Below, piece after piece: positions 8,608 through 17,506 of a stretch of DNA of 64,000 nt (position 1 is the stretch's first letter; each line of letters starts with the position of its first letter). Below the pieces are notes generated by a model. The model was not told the DNA's origin. It made no database searches and was given only the letters and a program-made list of their open reading frames with translations. The DNA is from Candidatus Fraserbacteria bacterium (lineage in GTDB: Bacteria > Bipolaricaulota > Bipolaricaulia > RBG-16-55-9 > JAJCYT01). The translations under genes and the position numbers were made by a program. The stretch is taken from the NCBI GenBank assembly GCA_029262795.1, contig JAJCYT010000028.1:219345-283344 (forward strand), read 5' to 3'.

Positions 8608-9996
8608 TCAGTTGCCGACCACTTGTTGTTGCAGGTTCCAGGTGATGCCCTGGCTTTCAAGCTGGGTCGAGACCTTGTCAAATTCAATGCGGGGTAAGAC
8701 CACATCAATCGCTACATGATCGCCTTCGTAGCGTTGATCTTTTACATCACCTTGGCGGTGGAACCAATCCAACCACTGTCCTTGGTTGTAAGGCACAGAA
8801 AATTCTACCATCACTTTGCCTCTGTCCAACAGTTCCACCACTTTTTGCAGCATGGTGTCGATGCCTGTGTTATGAAGCGCCGATGTTTCTACATAATGGG
8901 TTAACTGGCTTCTGGCTTGTGTTAAAGCATCCTGAGCTTCAGGGCTTTCTACGGCATCAATCTTGTTAAGTACATGAAGCACCGGTGGCCATTCATCGCC
9001 ATCCATGACATTATCGAGAATCTCTTTCACAGATTTCCATTTGTGCAGCAAATGTGGATCAGATGCATCCATCACATGAATCAGCAAATCAGCCTCTGTG
9101 GATGATTCTAAAGTGGATTGAAATGCAGGTACCAATTGCTTGGGTAATTTTCGAATAAAACCCACGGTATCTGCCAGCACTGCTTCAGTTTGATCGGGTA
9201 AATCAACTCGTCGTACTACGGGATTGAGTGTGGCAAACAATTTGTCCTCAGCCAATTCTTCAGCAGCGGTCAATAAATTGAGCATGGTTGATTTTCCAGT
9301 GTTGGTATAGCCGACCAGCGCCAGATGAGGAATATCTTGCTTTTGTCGTTTTTGACGGTTGATACTGCGTTTGGTTTTGGTATCTTCCAACTCTCTTCTC
9401 AGTCGGTGAATGCGTCGCCGAAGTTGGTCTTTTTCCATTTCCAATTTGGTTTCACCTGGCCCGCGGGTGCCGATGCCACCGCCAAGGCGACTGAGTGAAT
9501 CCCCCCAACCACGCAGGCGGGGCAACAGATATTGAAGCTGTGCCAGTTCCACCTGAAGTTTTGCATCAGCGCTCATCGCGCGTTGGGCAAAAATATCCAT
9601 GATTAATTGAGCACGATCAACCACTTTGACTTGAAGCATTTCTTCCAAATTGCGCGCTTGCATGGGTGTTAGCTCATCATTGAAGATAACTGCATCCACG
9701 CCACTGGCTTTGACGAATGTTTGAACTTCTTCGGCTTTGCCTTTATGCACAAAGGTGGCAGCACTGGCGTATCTGCGCCGTTGGATGATCATACGCACCA
9801 CTTCAACACCGGCAGTCTTACAAAGCGTTTTCAGTTCTCGCATTGTTTCTTCTTCTTCACCGGGATGTTGTTCTTTCTTTTGCAGTCCTACCAGTAAGGC
9901 GCGTTCGTCTTGTTGGATACGGGCACGAGTACCTAGACGGTCTTCGACCATCCCTTCATGCCGACCACGTTGTTTTAATCTGTCTTCGTTGTTCAT
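8608..9996 (-). CDS. hflX: GTPase HflX
   Basis: 462 residues. A ribosome-associated GTPase that splits or rescues stalled ribosomes. The N-terminal HflX domain holds AVIFNDELTPMQARNLEE and the glycine-rich LSRLGGGIGTRGPGETKLE, followed by a coiled coil. The G domain shows G1 GYTNTGKST, G3 DTVGFIRKLP and G4 NKID. The charged N terminus (about 40 residues) is variable in the family. The start codon overlaps the murA stop by 4 bases, so rho, murA and hflX form one overlapping transcription unit. Confidence 0.96.
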   Translation of the reverse strand: MNNEDRLKQRGRHEGMVEDRLGTRARIQQDERALLVGLQKKEQHPGEEEETMRELKTLCKTAGVEVVRMIIQRRRYASAATFVHKGKAEEVQTFVKASGVDAVIFNDELTPMQARNLEEMLQVKVVDRAQLIMDIFAQRAMSADAKLQVELAQLQYLLPRLRGWGDSLSRLGGGIGTRGPGETKLEMEKDQLRRRIHRLRRELEDTKTKRSINRQKRQKQDIPHLALVGYTNTGKSTMLNLLTAAEELAEDKLFATLNPVVRRVDLPDQTEAVLADTVGFIRKLPKQLVPAFQSTLESSTEADLLIHVMDASDPHLLHKWKSVKEILDNVMDGDEWPPVLHVLNKIDAVESPEAQDALTQARSQLTHYVETSALHNTGIDTMLQKVVELLDRGKVMVEFSVPYNQGQWLDWFHRQGDVKDQRYEGDHVAIDVVLPRIEFDKVSTQLESQGITWNLQQQVVGN

Positions 9997-11267
9997 ATCA
10001 TTTCAACTTCTATAGAAGCGCCCACTTTGGAAAGCTTTCCGGCCAAATCCACATAGCCGCGTGGCACATGGCCTGAATCCACCATACGGGTTTCACCCTT
10101 GGCTGCCAACCCTGCGAGAATTAAAGCAGCGCCAGAACGGATATCTGTGGCGTAAACTTCGGTGCCTTGTAATTGATCGACACCCTTAATAAATGCAGTG
10201 TTTTCCTGAGCTTTAATATCTGCGCCCATGCGCACCAATTCGGGCACTTGGCCGAAACGGTCGGCAAGCACGGTTTCACGGATCAAGCTGTCGCCTTCGG
10301 CCAATGCCATCAATGCCATCATCTGAGGATGAATGTCACAAGCGAACCCTGGATATGTTCTGGTTTCCAGATGAATTCCTTTGGCTTTGACAGATGTAGC
10401 CAAACGAACTTCCGTGTCTCTTTCTTCTACTGTAAAGCCCATTTCTCGAAGCTTGACCAGCAAGGCTTCAAGATGACCAGGAATACACTCTACCACGATT
10501 TCACCGCCGCTGATTGCGCCTGCAATCAGATAAGTGCCTGCATTGATGCGATCTGGAATGACGCGATAGTTCGTGCCACTTAATTTTTGCTGCCCAATAA
10601 TTTCAATACGATCAGGTGCGGTGCTGATTTGAGCGCCCATTTTCTTCAATAAATAAATAAGTTCATAAACTTCAGGTTCCTGAGCCGGATTATAAATGAC
10701 AGTCTTTTCAGGAATGAGTGCGGCCGTCGTCAATAACTGATGGGTTGCACCAACTGAAGGGAAATCGAGATAAAGCTCGGCCCCTTTTAATTGAGTGGAT
10801 GTGGCATGGAAGACGCCTTCTTGAAGCTTAATGTCTGCGCCCAGAGCCTGAAGTCCTTTGACATGAAAATCCACAGGACGTGGCCCTAACACACAGCCGC
10901 CTGGCAAAGGGACTTGAGCTTGTCCAAGCCTGGCGATCAATGGACCAAGCACATTGAAAGAAGCCCGCATTCGGCGCACCAGTTCGTAAGGTGCATTGGG
11001 TTGTAGGTCGCCATTTTCTTCGATGCGATAAACGTCTTCGGAAATGCTGACCTTTTTGCCTAACTCGGTCAACATGGACACCATCGTATGAACGTCTTCA
11101 ACTTGGGGAACGTTGCTGAGTTCTAAAGGTTCATCGGTGAGTAGACTGGCCGCCAGCAAGGGCAGCACGGCATTTTTTGCACCCTCAGTCTGGATGCGGC
11201 CTTTTAACGTGGTGCCACCTTGAACATGATAACAGCGCTTGGTTTCAGCCAATGATTTTTTACTCAT
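9993..11267 (-). CDS. murA: UDP-N-acetylglucosamine 1-carboxyvinyltransferase
   Basis: First committed step of peptidoglycan synthesis: transfers enolpyruvate from PEP to UDP-GlcNAc. 424 residues, normal length. EGAKNAVLPLLAASLLTDEP near residue 30 and the catalytic loop PLPGGCVLGPRPVDFHVKGL carry the active-site cysteine (about Cys125), which predicts fosfomycin sensitivity at the target level. ATDIRSGAALILAGLAAKGE and GYVDLAGKLSKVGASIEV form the C-terminal part. It overlaps the end of rho by 8 bases and the start of hflX by 4. Rho next to a MurA paralogue is also known from Firmicutes. Confidence 0.97.
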   Translation of the reverse strand: MSKKSLAETKRCYHVQGGTTLKGRIQTEGAKNAVLPLLAASLLTDEPLELSNVPQVEDVHTMVSMLTELGKKVSISEDVYRIEENGDLQPNAPYELVRRMRASFNVLGPLIARLGQAQVPLPGGCVLGPRPVDFHVKGLQALGADIKLQEGVFHATSTQLKGAELYLDFPSVGATHQLLTTAALIPEKTVIYNPAQEPEVYELIYLLKKMGAQISTAPDRIEIIGQQKLSGTNYRVIPDRINAGTYLIAGAISGGEIVVECIPGHLEALLVKLREMGFTVEERDTEVRLATSVKAKGIHLETRTYPGFACDIHPQMMALMALAEGDSLIRETVLADRFGQVPELVRMGADIKAQENTAFIKGVDQLQGTEVYATDIRSGAALILAGLAAKGETRMVDSGHVPRGYVDLAGKLSKVGASIEVEMI

Positions 11268-12669
11268 TCATCATGAGGTCCAGGAATTGTTGGTTGTCCT
11301 GGGTGGCCTCCATTTTGGCTTTAATGAAATTGAGTGCATCCTGTTTGCTGCCCATTTCACCGATGAGTTTGCGTAAAATCCAAACGCGTTTGAGGGTGTC
11401 TTCATCCATAATTAAATCCTCACGGCGCGTGCCGGACATTTCGATGTCCATGGCTGGATAAATGCGCTTGTTGGCCAAAGTGCGTTCCATCACCAATTCC
11501 ATGTTGCCGGTGCCTTTAAATTCTTCGAACACCACTTGGTCCAGGCGGGAGCCGGTATCGACCAATGCTGTTGCCACAATGGTAAGTGAGCCACCTTCTT
11601 CAATGTTGCGAGCTGCACCAAAGAATTCTTTTGGCTTATACAATGCCACGGGATCAATCCCACCGGAGAGCAATTTGCCACTTGGTGATACAGACAAGTT
11701 ATAAGCGCGTGCCAGACGAGTGATACTGTCCATCAGGATGACCACGTCACGGCCCATTTCGACCAGACGACGCGCTTTGTTGATGGCCAATTCGGAAATA
11801 CGGGTGTGGATTTCTGGTTTCTGGTCAAAGGTTGCGCTGACCACTTCGCCCATTTTGATTGACTTTTTAAAGTCAGTCACTTCTTCAGGGCGTTCATCCA
11901 CCAGCAAAATAATCAAGTAAGCTTCTGGATGGTTTGCAGCCAAGCCTTCAGCAATTTGCTTAAGCAATGTGGTTTTCCCTGCTTTAGGAGGCGACACCAG
12001 CAATCCGCGTTGACCTTTTCCAATGGGGGAGAACAAATCGATCATGCGTGTGCTGATTTCACCAGAATCGTGTTCTAAATGGAACATTTCTGTGGGGTGG
12101 TAAGGAGTCAAGTCGTTAAATGGAATACGACGGCGCGCCACCTCAGGGTCCTGCATGTTGATGCCTTCAACCTTCAGCAGGGCGAAATATTTTTCTTCTT
12201 CTTTTGGCGGACGAATTTGTCCGGTGATGATGTCTCCATCTTTTAAACCAAAACGTTTGATTTGTGAAGGAGACACATAAATATCGTTCTTTCCTGGCAA
12301 CAAGGTTTTGTCGCGCAAGAATCCATAGCCATCGGGTAAGATTTCAAGCACACCCTCAGAAAATCGTAATCCTTGGTCTTCCGCTTGAGCACGAAGCAAG
12401 GCAAAAACCAACTCTTCTTTATTAAGGCGCGTGTAGTCGGCAACCTTAAATTCTTCAGCCATGTCGCGCAAATCGTTCATTGCGCTGGCACGAAGCTGAG
12501 CCAAATCTAAATAAGAGCTTGGGTTTTGATGTTGATCGTTGTTTTTTTGATGTGGTGGTTTATGCCCTTGTGGCTTTTTGCCATTTTCAGAAGACGGTTT
12601 ACGCCCTCTTGAACTTGTATTTTTCTTAGGTTTGGTTGTTTTTCGTTTTGTCGTCGTTTTTTCAGCCAC
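11260..12669 (-). CDS. rho: Transcription termination factor Rho
   Basis: Hexameric RNA helicase that ends transcription. After a lysine-rich, low-complexity N-terminal tail of about 50 residues come the Rho N-domain (YLDLAQLRASAMNDLRDMAE), the cold-shock-like RNA-binding domain (SEGVLEILPDGYGFLRDK) and the ATPase, with Walker A SPPKAGKTTLL, the Walker B region AYLIILLVDERPEEVTD and the Q/R-loop segments. The start is uncertain. The frame is open to a TTG at 12702. An AAAGGAG at 12687-12681 precedes GTG codons at 12678 (2 bases away) and 12669 (11 bases away). I chose 12669, giving VAEKTTTKRK. It is first in an overlapping unit with murA and hflX. Confidence 0.95.
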   Translation of the reverse strand: MAEKTTTKRKTTKPKKNTSSRGRKPSSENGKKPQGHKPPHQKNNDQHQNPSSYLDLAQLRASAMNDLRDMAEEFKVADYTRLNKEELVFALLRAQAEDQGLRFSEGVLEILPDGYGFLRDKTLLPGKNDIYVSPSQIKRFGLKDGDIITGQIRPPKEEEKYFALLKVEGINMQDPEVARRRIPFNDLTPYHPTEMFHLEHDSGEISTRMIDLFSPIGKGQRGLLVSPPKAGKTTLLKQIAEGLAANHPEAYLIILLVDERPEEVTDFKKSIKMGEVVSATFDQKPEIHTRISELAINKARRLVEMGRDVVILMDSITRLARAYNLSVSPSGKLLSGGIDPVALYKPKEFFGAARNIEEGGSLTIVATALVDTGSRLDQVVFEEFKGTGNMELVMERTLANKRIYPAMDIEMSGTRREDLIMDEDTLKRVWILRKLIGEMGSKQDALNFIKAKMEATQDNQQFLDLMMNE

Positions 12670-12793
12670 GGTCTTCACGGCTCCTTTAAAAACCTCATTC
12701 AAGTGTTTTTCGTTTTTATTAATTAATTTTTAAAATTGTTTGAGTGCATTGTGTTGAGAGTTGGTTGAGGTGATATTTAGCTTTAGGATAGAG

Positions 12794-13432
12794 TTATTCC
12801 ACTTTAGTGAACACACCGCGCACGATGTCTCCGTACATTTTAAAGCGGTCTTTCAGGCCTTGGCTCAACCCCCTTTTTTCTTCTTTCATCACATGCGTGA
12901 CCCCATCAAGTTCAACTTTAACCACTTTCCATCCATCTTTGAGGGAAAGTTTTTTTAAAGCAATTTCCACACCAAAATCCACATGCTCCATATTCAACTG
13001 CATGCGGTTCCAAAGCGACCTGGACAATATTCTTTGACCCGAAAGATATGGTGCAAAAATTTGCGACAAATCAGTATTCAGTCGTCCATTTTTAAAGACA
13101 CCGACCACCATATCGGCTTTTTGATCAAAATAAGTGTTTGTCAATTCGTTGATTTGATTCGGACGTAACCCAACCAAATCGGCATCTAAAAAAAGCAACA
13201 CATTGTGGCAGGCAGCTTGAACTCCATAATTTAAAGCAGCCGCTTTACCACAATTGAGTGGCAATTGTTTTACCTCTACTCCTGCTGCTCTGGCAATACA
13301 GGCTGTGTTATCAGTAGACCCATCGTCCACCACAATAATCTGCTGAACAGTTTTTGTTTGTGTGAGTGGTCGTAATACAGCCTCAATCCGTTCTGCTTCG
13401 TTATAGGCAGGTATAATTGCCGAAATTTGCAT
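12794..13432 (-). CDS. Family 2 glycosyltransferase
   Basis: 212 residues, a single GT-A domain without membrane helices. ISAIIPAYNEAERIEAVL starts the fold, IIVVDDGSTDNTACIARAAG carries the nucleotide-binding aspartates, NCGKAAALNYG follows, and LLFLDADLVGLRPNQ contains the DxD metal motif. It therefore transfers a sugar from a nucleotide-sugar, probably to a lipid or polysaccharide acceptor; the acceptor cannot be read. No other polysaccharide genes surround it. It lies upstream of rho in the same direction with a gap of about 125 bases, so co-transcription is uncertain. Confidence 0.88.
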   Translation of the reverse strand: MQISAIIPAYNEAERIEAVLRPLTQTKTVQQIIVVDDGSTDNTACIARAAGVEVKQLPLNCGKAAALNYGVQAACHNVLLFLDADLVGLRPNQINELTNTYFDQKADMVVGVFKNGRLNTDLSQIFAPYLSGQRILSRSLWNRMQLNMEHVDFGVEIALKKLSLKDGWKVVKVELDGVTHVMKEEKRGLSQGLKDRFKMYGDIVRGVFTKVE

Positions 13433-13640
13433 GGATATACTCAGAGCAACTTGACTTGAAGGGAAACTCTCTGTTTCTAGAGGTGAGTATAACGGGCATT
13501 TATTGCAAAGTCAAGACAGAGTGCTTTGTTCTCTATCTTTTTGACCTGAATGGAATATCTTTGTTAAACTTTGTGAGATACATTGGATTGTATACGTAAA
13601 AAATCTCTAAAATTTTAGACAAATTAAATAAGGAATTGTA
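13433..13640. promoter_or_regulatory. Divergent spacer between glycosyltransferase and adenosine deaminase genes
   Basis: 208 AT-rich bases between two divergent genes. The right end carries AAGGAA at 13631-13636, the ribosome site for the TTG start of the deaminase at 13641. No clear -35/-10 pair, operator or RNA gene was found. Confidence 0.35.
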
Positions 13641-14636
13641 TTGTCCACTCATTTTACCCAATGGCCCAAAGCAGAATTGCACGTGCATTTGGATGGTAGT
13701 TTGCGCCCAGAAACTGTTTGGGAGCTGGCGAAAGATACAAATTTTTATTTGCCTTTTGATACATTCCAAGAATTGGAAAGCCATTTGCGGGTGCCGCGGC
13801 GTTGCACATTGCCTGAGTATCTGGAGGCGTTTCAATACACAGTTGGCGTGATGCAAACGCCTGAAGCCTTACAGCGCACTGCCTGTGAATTTGTCGAGGA
13901 TGTTGCTGCAGATGGGGTCACCTATGTAGAGGTCCGATTTGCCCCTTCGCTTCATAGAGAAAAGGGGCTGGCCCTTGAGCAAGTTGTGGAGCATATTTTG
14001 TTTGGATTGGATCAAGGCAGTCAAAAAACAAGTGTCACTGCTAAGCTGATTTGCTGTGCCATGCGCCAGGAGTCGCCTGAACTGGCTGAAACGGTGGCGC
14101 ATGTGGCCGTTGAGTATAAATCTGCCGGTGTGGTGGCGTTGGATCTGGCAGGTCCCGAAGATGGTTTTCCCGCAGAACCTCACCGTAAAGCTTTTGATTA
14201 CGCGTTGGATCATGATTTGAATTTGACCATTCACGCTGGAGAAGCCTGCTGTGCTGATAACGTGGAACGGGCTATTGCATTGGGTGCACAGCGCATAGGA
14301 CATGGCACCTTTATTTGCAAAGATGACAGTGTGTCTCAACTGGTCGTCGAAAAAAATATTCCACTGGAAGTTTGCCCTACCAGCAATGTGCAGATATCGG
14401 GCTTTATTGATACACACGCACAACACCCAATTCACGCCTATCTTGATGCAGGTATGAACGTTACGCTAAACACGGATAACCGCTTGATGTCTAATGTGAC
14501 TTTGAGTGATGAATATGAGCATTTAAGCCTGACTATTGATGAATCAACATTGCAACAAGTGGTTAAAAACGGTTTTCAAGCGGCCTTTGCCCCCGACGCT
14601 GAAAAACAGGAATGGCTAGAAAACTTACCTTTTTAA
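13641..14636 (+). CDS. add: Adenosine deaminase
   Basis: 331 residues; converts adenosine to inosine in purine salvage, feeding the same pool as purH. Zinc and substrate residues are visible: WPKAELHVHLDGSLRPET (HxH), LTIHAGEACCADNVERAI (HAGE), AQRIGHGTFICKDDS and the final metal/aspartate segment VTLNTDNRLMSNVTLSDEYE. The start is a TTG behind AAGGAA; no ATG fits, because the conserved HVHLD begins only 14 residues later. The gene stands alone and is followed by a hairpin terminator. Confidence 0.93.
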   Translation: MSTHFTQWPKAELHVHLDGSLRPETVWELAKDTNFYLPFDTFQELESHLRVPRRCTLPEYLEAFQYTVGVMQTPEALQRTACEFVEDVAADGVTYVEVRFAPSLHREKGLALEQVVEHILFGLDQGSQKTSVTAKLICCAMRQESPELAETVAHVAVEYKSAGVVALDLAGPEDGFPAEPHRKAFDYALDHDLNLTIHAGEACCADNVERAIALGAQRIGHGTFICKDDSVSQLVVEKNIPLEVCPTSNVQISGFIDTHAQHPIHAYLDAGMNVTLNTDNRLMSNVTLSDEYEHLSLTIDESTLQQVVKNGFQAAFAPDAEKQEWLENLPF

Positions 14637-14706
14637 ATTTTGATCTTTGCCAATAAACTTTCACCAGAAATTTCTATCATTTAAAGAATCCACCTTAAGT
14701 AACCAA

Positions 14707-14734
14707 ATACGCCCCTTGTGATCAAGGGGCGTAT
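14707..14734 (+). terminator. Hairpin terminator after adenosine deaminase
   Basis: A perfect 12-bp stem: ATACGCCCCTTG (14707-14718) pairs with CAAGGGGCGTAT (14723-14734) around a TGAT loop. A TCTTTTTT tract comes about 18 bases later rather than at once, so it may work with Rho or serve as a 3' protecting hairpin. Confidence 0.6.
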
Positions 14735-14962
14735 TGAAGCCCTTAAACAATCTTTTTTATCATCTATAAAAAATTCTGAATGTGATGTTTTGGACCTGTC
14801 GTCAGCATCACAGACGTTGGTGACTTCCACCACAGACATGCGTCCATATTCGCCGTAACCTGATTCTCGTCAACCCGTTGAGGTGACGTAGACGACAAGT
14901 TGAACAGGGGTGGCGGCCAGGTGGATGTGTGCGCCAGCAGCCGGTCCCAAGGGAGGATCATC

Positions 14963-16375
14963 ATGATCAAGCGGTGGATCACCACATTTATTGTCATTGG
15001 CGCACTGACATTGGGATTGGCACAAGTGGTAGAAGCGGATGTCACGGGGCAATTTAACATCGACATGACCTTGAATCCGCAGACCAATGCACAAGAGTCA
15101 GTGCCATTTTTCTTTGATTTGCAATCCAATTTGGTGGTCAATGTGACGGTCAGTGGCATGACTTTTGCCATGGATTTGGGTTTTGGCACAACGGGGTTGG
15201 AATTTGCCATTGTGTCTATTGGCACCAATCTTGGGGCATTGGCCATTCGTGACGAGTTTATCTTTGCATCCCCGTTCGGTTGTGCTGAACCCACATGGTT
15301 GGGAGTGGCAGCCACGTTATCTGACAACACCGATGGCGGCATTGCGGGACAATGTTTCGGATTGTTTGTGACCCCTATTGGATCGTCTGATGGAGGGAAT
15401 AACGATGCGTCCATTGGCTTCTTTGGCAAACGGGTGGATATGCAATTAGACATTGCAGGGATTTCCCTGGGCGTTTTGGCTTTGTTTGAAGATGTGGATT
15501 TTCCTGATATCCACGGAGCCAAAGACCTCGATTCCATTGGTGCTGTCGATGGCAGCGATCATGAGCATGACCATTTTTTGAGCACGGATTTATATTTTAC
15601 TGGCGTTAGTGACACCACTTTGGACAACCAGACGCCAAGCTTTGGCTTTGGTACTATTTTTACGATTACGGGCCAAACCGTCAGTGGGATTCGCGTGACC
15701 AACATTGTTGGCCTGTGTGCAGACAATGTAATTAAATCACGCATCAAAAAACGGAAATTTATTGGTGCGGTCAACAGTGGGTGTATTGCCGATGCTGGCC
15801 CTTTATTCACCTTTGATGTTGAACGGATACACATTGAGGGTCTTGAATTGGGCGGCATTAATTTGTCCAACTGGATTGAGTTTCGCCCCTTGTTGCCAAT
15901 GGAAGCAGCGTTGGATGTCAGCTTCAGCCTGGCCGGTGTGGCCGATGTGAAGGGCACATTTCATAGCAATGATATTTCGACCATTATGATTGACACCATC
16001 ACGGTCAGTATTTCGTCTGGTAATTTTTCTTTGATTCTTGAGGATATTAATGCCGATTTGGCTTTTGATCGAGCCACCAGTCGCAGCACATTGATATTAA
16101 ACCCTAACCAGAACCCCGCCAGTTTTTCCAGTACCACCGTGGCTGAGACGGCAGTGGGAATCACTGCTCAGGCGCTTGAATTGTCCGTGACTCGATTGGG
16201 GCTGACCATTTCCATCAGCACAGAGTTTTTACAGGATGCCGGTGGTGGCTTGAGCTGGGACAACGCTATTTTTGACCTGTCGGCCAAACTCAATGTGGTA
16301 ACTTTTGGCTCCAATGTTACGTTTACCAATGCAGGGTTGCAGGTGGGTACCCTGAATGTTTCTGTGGAATTTTAA
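14963..16375 (+). CDS. Exported beta-rich protein, possible outer-membrane barrel
   Basis: No family recognised. The start is ATG 14963 behind GGGAGGA (14951-14957), giving 470 residues. MIKRWITTFIVIGALTLGLA is a clear signal peptide, probably cut after VVEA. The rest is rich in Gly, Asn, Thr and Val with alternating hydrophobic strands (for example TVSISSGNFSLILEDINADL). It ends LQVGTLNVSVEF; a C-terminal aromatic after alternating residues is the usual beta-signal of outer-membrane barrels. A His/Asp-rich DGSDHEHDHF lies near residue 198. It has its own terminator. Similar C termini occur in the proteins at 23.2 and 24.4 kb. A periplasmic beta-solenoid is the alternative. Confidence 0.6.
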   Translation: MIKRWITTFIVIGALTLGLAQVVEADVTGQFNIDMTLNPQTNAQESVPFFFDLQSNLVVNVTVSGMTFAMDLGFGTTGLEFAIVSIGTNLGALAIRDEFIFASPFGCAEPTWLGVAATLSDNTDGGIAGQCFGLFVTPIGSSDGGNNDASIGFFGKRVDMQLDIAGISLGVLALFEDVDFPDIHGAKDLDSIGAVDGSDHEHDHFLSTDLYFTGVSDTTLDNQTPSFGFGTIFTITGQTVSGIRVTNIVGLCADNVIKSRIKKRKFIGAVNSGCIADAGPLFTFDVERIHIEGLELGGINLSNWIEFRPLLPMEAALDVSFSLAGVADVKGTFHSNDISTIMIDTITVSISSGNFSLILEDINADLAFDRATSRSTLILNPNQNPASFSSTTVAETAVGITAQALELSVTRLGLTISISTEFLQDAGGGLSWDNAIFDLSAKLNVVTFGSNVTFTNAGLQVGTLNVSVEF

Positions 16376-16406
16376 ACCGAGAGAAGTTTGAGAGCACTTT
16401 ACATAA

Positions 16407-16434
16407 AGGGCGTTGGCCCCCCAGCCAGCGCCCT
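16407..16434 (+). terminator. Hairpin terminator after exported beta-rich protein
   Basis: AGGGCGTTGG (16407-16416) pairs with CCAGCGCCCT (16425-16434) with one G-U pair and an 8-base C-rich loop. The pyrimidine-rich tail CCCTTTCCTTTTATT follows, fitting an intrinsic terminator on the plus strand 32 bases after the stop codon. Confidence 0.65.
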
Positions 16435-16528
16435 AGCCCTTTCCTTTTATTCAAATAAAGAAACCCTATTAAAAAACTATAAGGTCTGATTGTTTTTCTA
16501 AGACAGATCTAATGACAAATTTTTGGGT

Positions 16529-17488
16529 ATGCCTAAATTGTTTCGTGTAAGCAAAAGTGTTACGCTTGCAGAACTTTTTTATTTTTCTGGAGGCATTATC
16601 AACCGGTTCCTATCGCGTCGTGCACCATCAAAAGCCTTTGCCTTGTTAGAGGGATGTTTGTTTGTGCTGTTTGCCAGTGGGGGCATCATCCTGGTCAAAC
16701 TGGCGTTGGCGGATGTGGGACCATTTATGTTGGCGGCGCTTCGATTTTTTCTTGGTTTTTTGTTATTGCTACCATTTTTGACTCGTGACCTCAAAGCTGT
16801 TCAAGCTTTGAAACCAAAACAATGGGGCCAGCTGTTGCTGATTGGGCTGAGTGCCTACACGGTTGGCAACGCGATTGGTTTTTGGGGACTTGAGTTTTTG
16901 CCTGCATCCACCGCCGCATTTTTAATGAGTTTTTCGCCTGTGCTCACATTGATTGCAGGGGCGCTATGGCTCAAAGAATTTCCTGGGAAAATTCAGTTGC
17001 TGGGGGTGTCGGTGCTGTTGGCAGGGTCGGCTTTGTTTTTCAGTGGTGGCATCGAAGCAGGGCAGTTGCAGGGACTCGGCTTGATTTCAATCTCGCTTGT
17101 TAGCATGGTGTTTTTCTGGTTGTTAAGTCGCAAACTGGCACGGGAAAATGCCATCAAAACCCTGCCATTAACCGCCCTGCCGTTAGCGCTTGGTGGCGGC
17201 TTGCTCTTTTTCATTGCCTTGCCATTGGAAGGTGTGGTGCCTATGCCACCCATATTTTGGTTGTGGCTGATGTTGATGGTGGTGTTTAGCACCTCACTTA
17301 GCTTCATGCTCTACAACCATGCGCTACAAACGCTAACTGCTTTTGAGATGAACACCCTCATTAGCACTGTGCCCTTGCTGACTGCACTGATGGCATTTCT
17401 GTTTCTCAATGAGAGTCTGAGCCTGATGCAGTGGCTGGGTATGTTGATTGCTGTGTGTGGCGTGGTGCTGGTACAGTCAAAACGCTAG
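16529..17488 (+). CDS. EamA/DMT-family membrane transporter
   Basis: About 319 residues with ten predicted helices in two EamA repeats: GGIILVKLALADVGPFMLAA and FFLGFLLLLPFLTRD in the first, and FSTSLSFMLYNHALQTLTAF with STVPLLTALMAFLFLNESLS in the second. The conserved ALWLKEFPGKIQLLGVSVLL lies between. It exports an unknown metabolite. The start is unsure: no ribosome site precedes ATG 16529, and the first 35 residues are not typical of the family, so a later start near 16640 is possible. It is only distantly similar to the first EamA gene at 0.3-1.3 kb, so the two are unlikely to be recent duplicates. Confidence 0.85.
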   Translation: MPKLFRVSKSVTLAELFYFSGGIINRFLSRRAPSKAFALLEGCLFVLFASGGIILVKLALADVGPFMLAALRFFLGFLLLLPFLTRDLKAVQALKPKQWGQLLLIGLSAYTVGNAIGFWGLEFLPASTAAFLMSFSPVLTLIAGALWLKEFPGKIQLLGVSVLLAGSALFFSGGIEAGQLQGLGLISISLVSMVFFWLLSRKLARENAIKTLPLTALPLALGGGLLFFIALPLEGVVPMPPIFWLWLMLMVVFSTSLSFMLYNHALQTLTAFEMNTLISTVPLLTALMAFLFLNESLSLMQWLGMLIAVCGVVLVQSKR

Positions 17489-17506
17489 TTGAGATGAGCA
17501 GGGTTT

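Noticed and set aside
14764..15537. 257-codon antisense frame across the exported beta-rich protein gene
   Set aside because: Ser/Pro/Asn-rich antisense translation of a Gly/Thr-rich gene; the plus-strand gene has a signal peptide, ribosome site and terminator.
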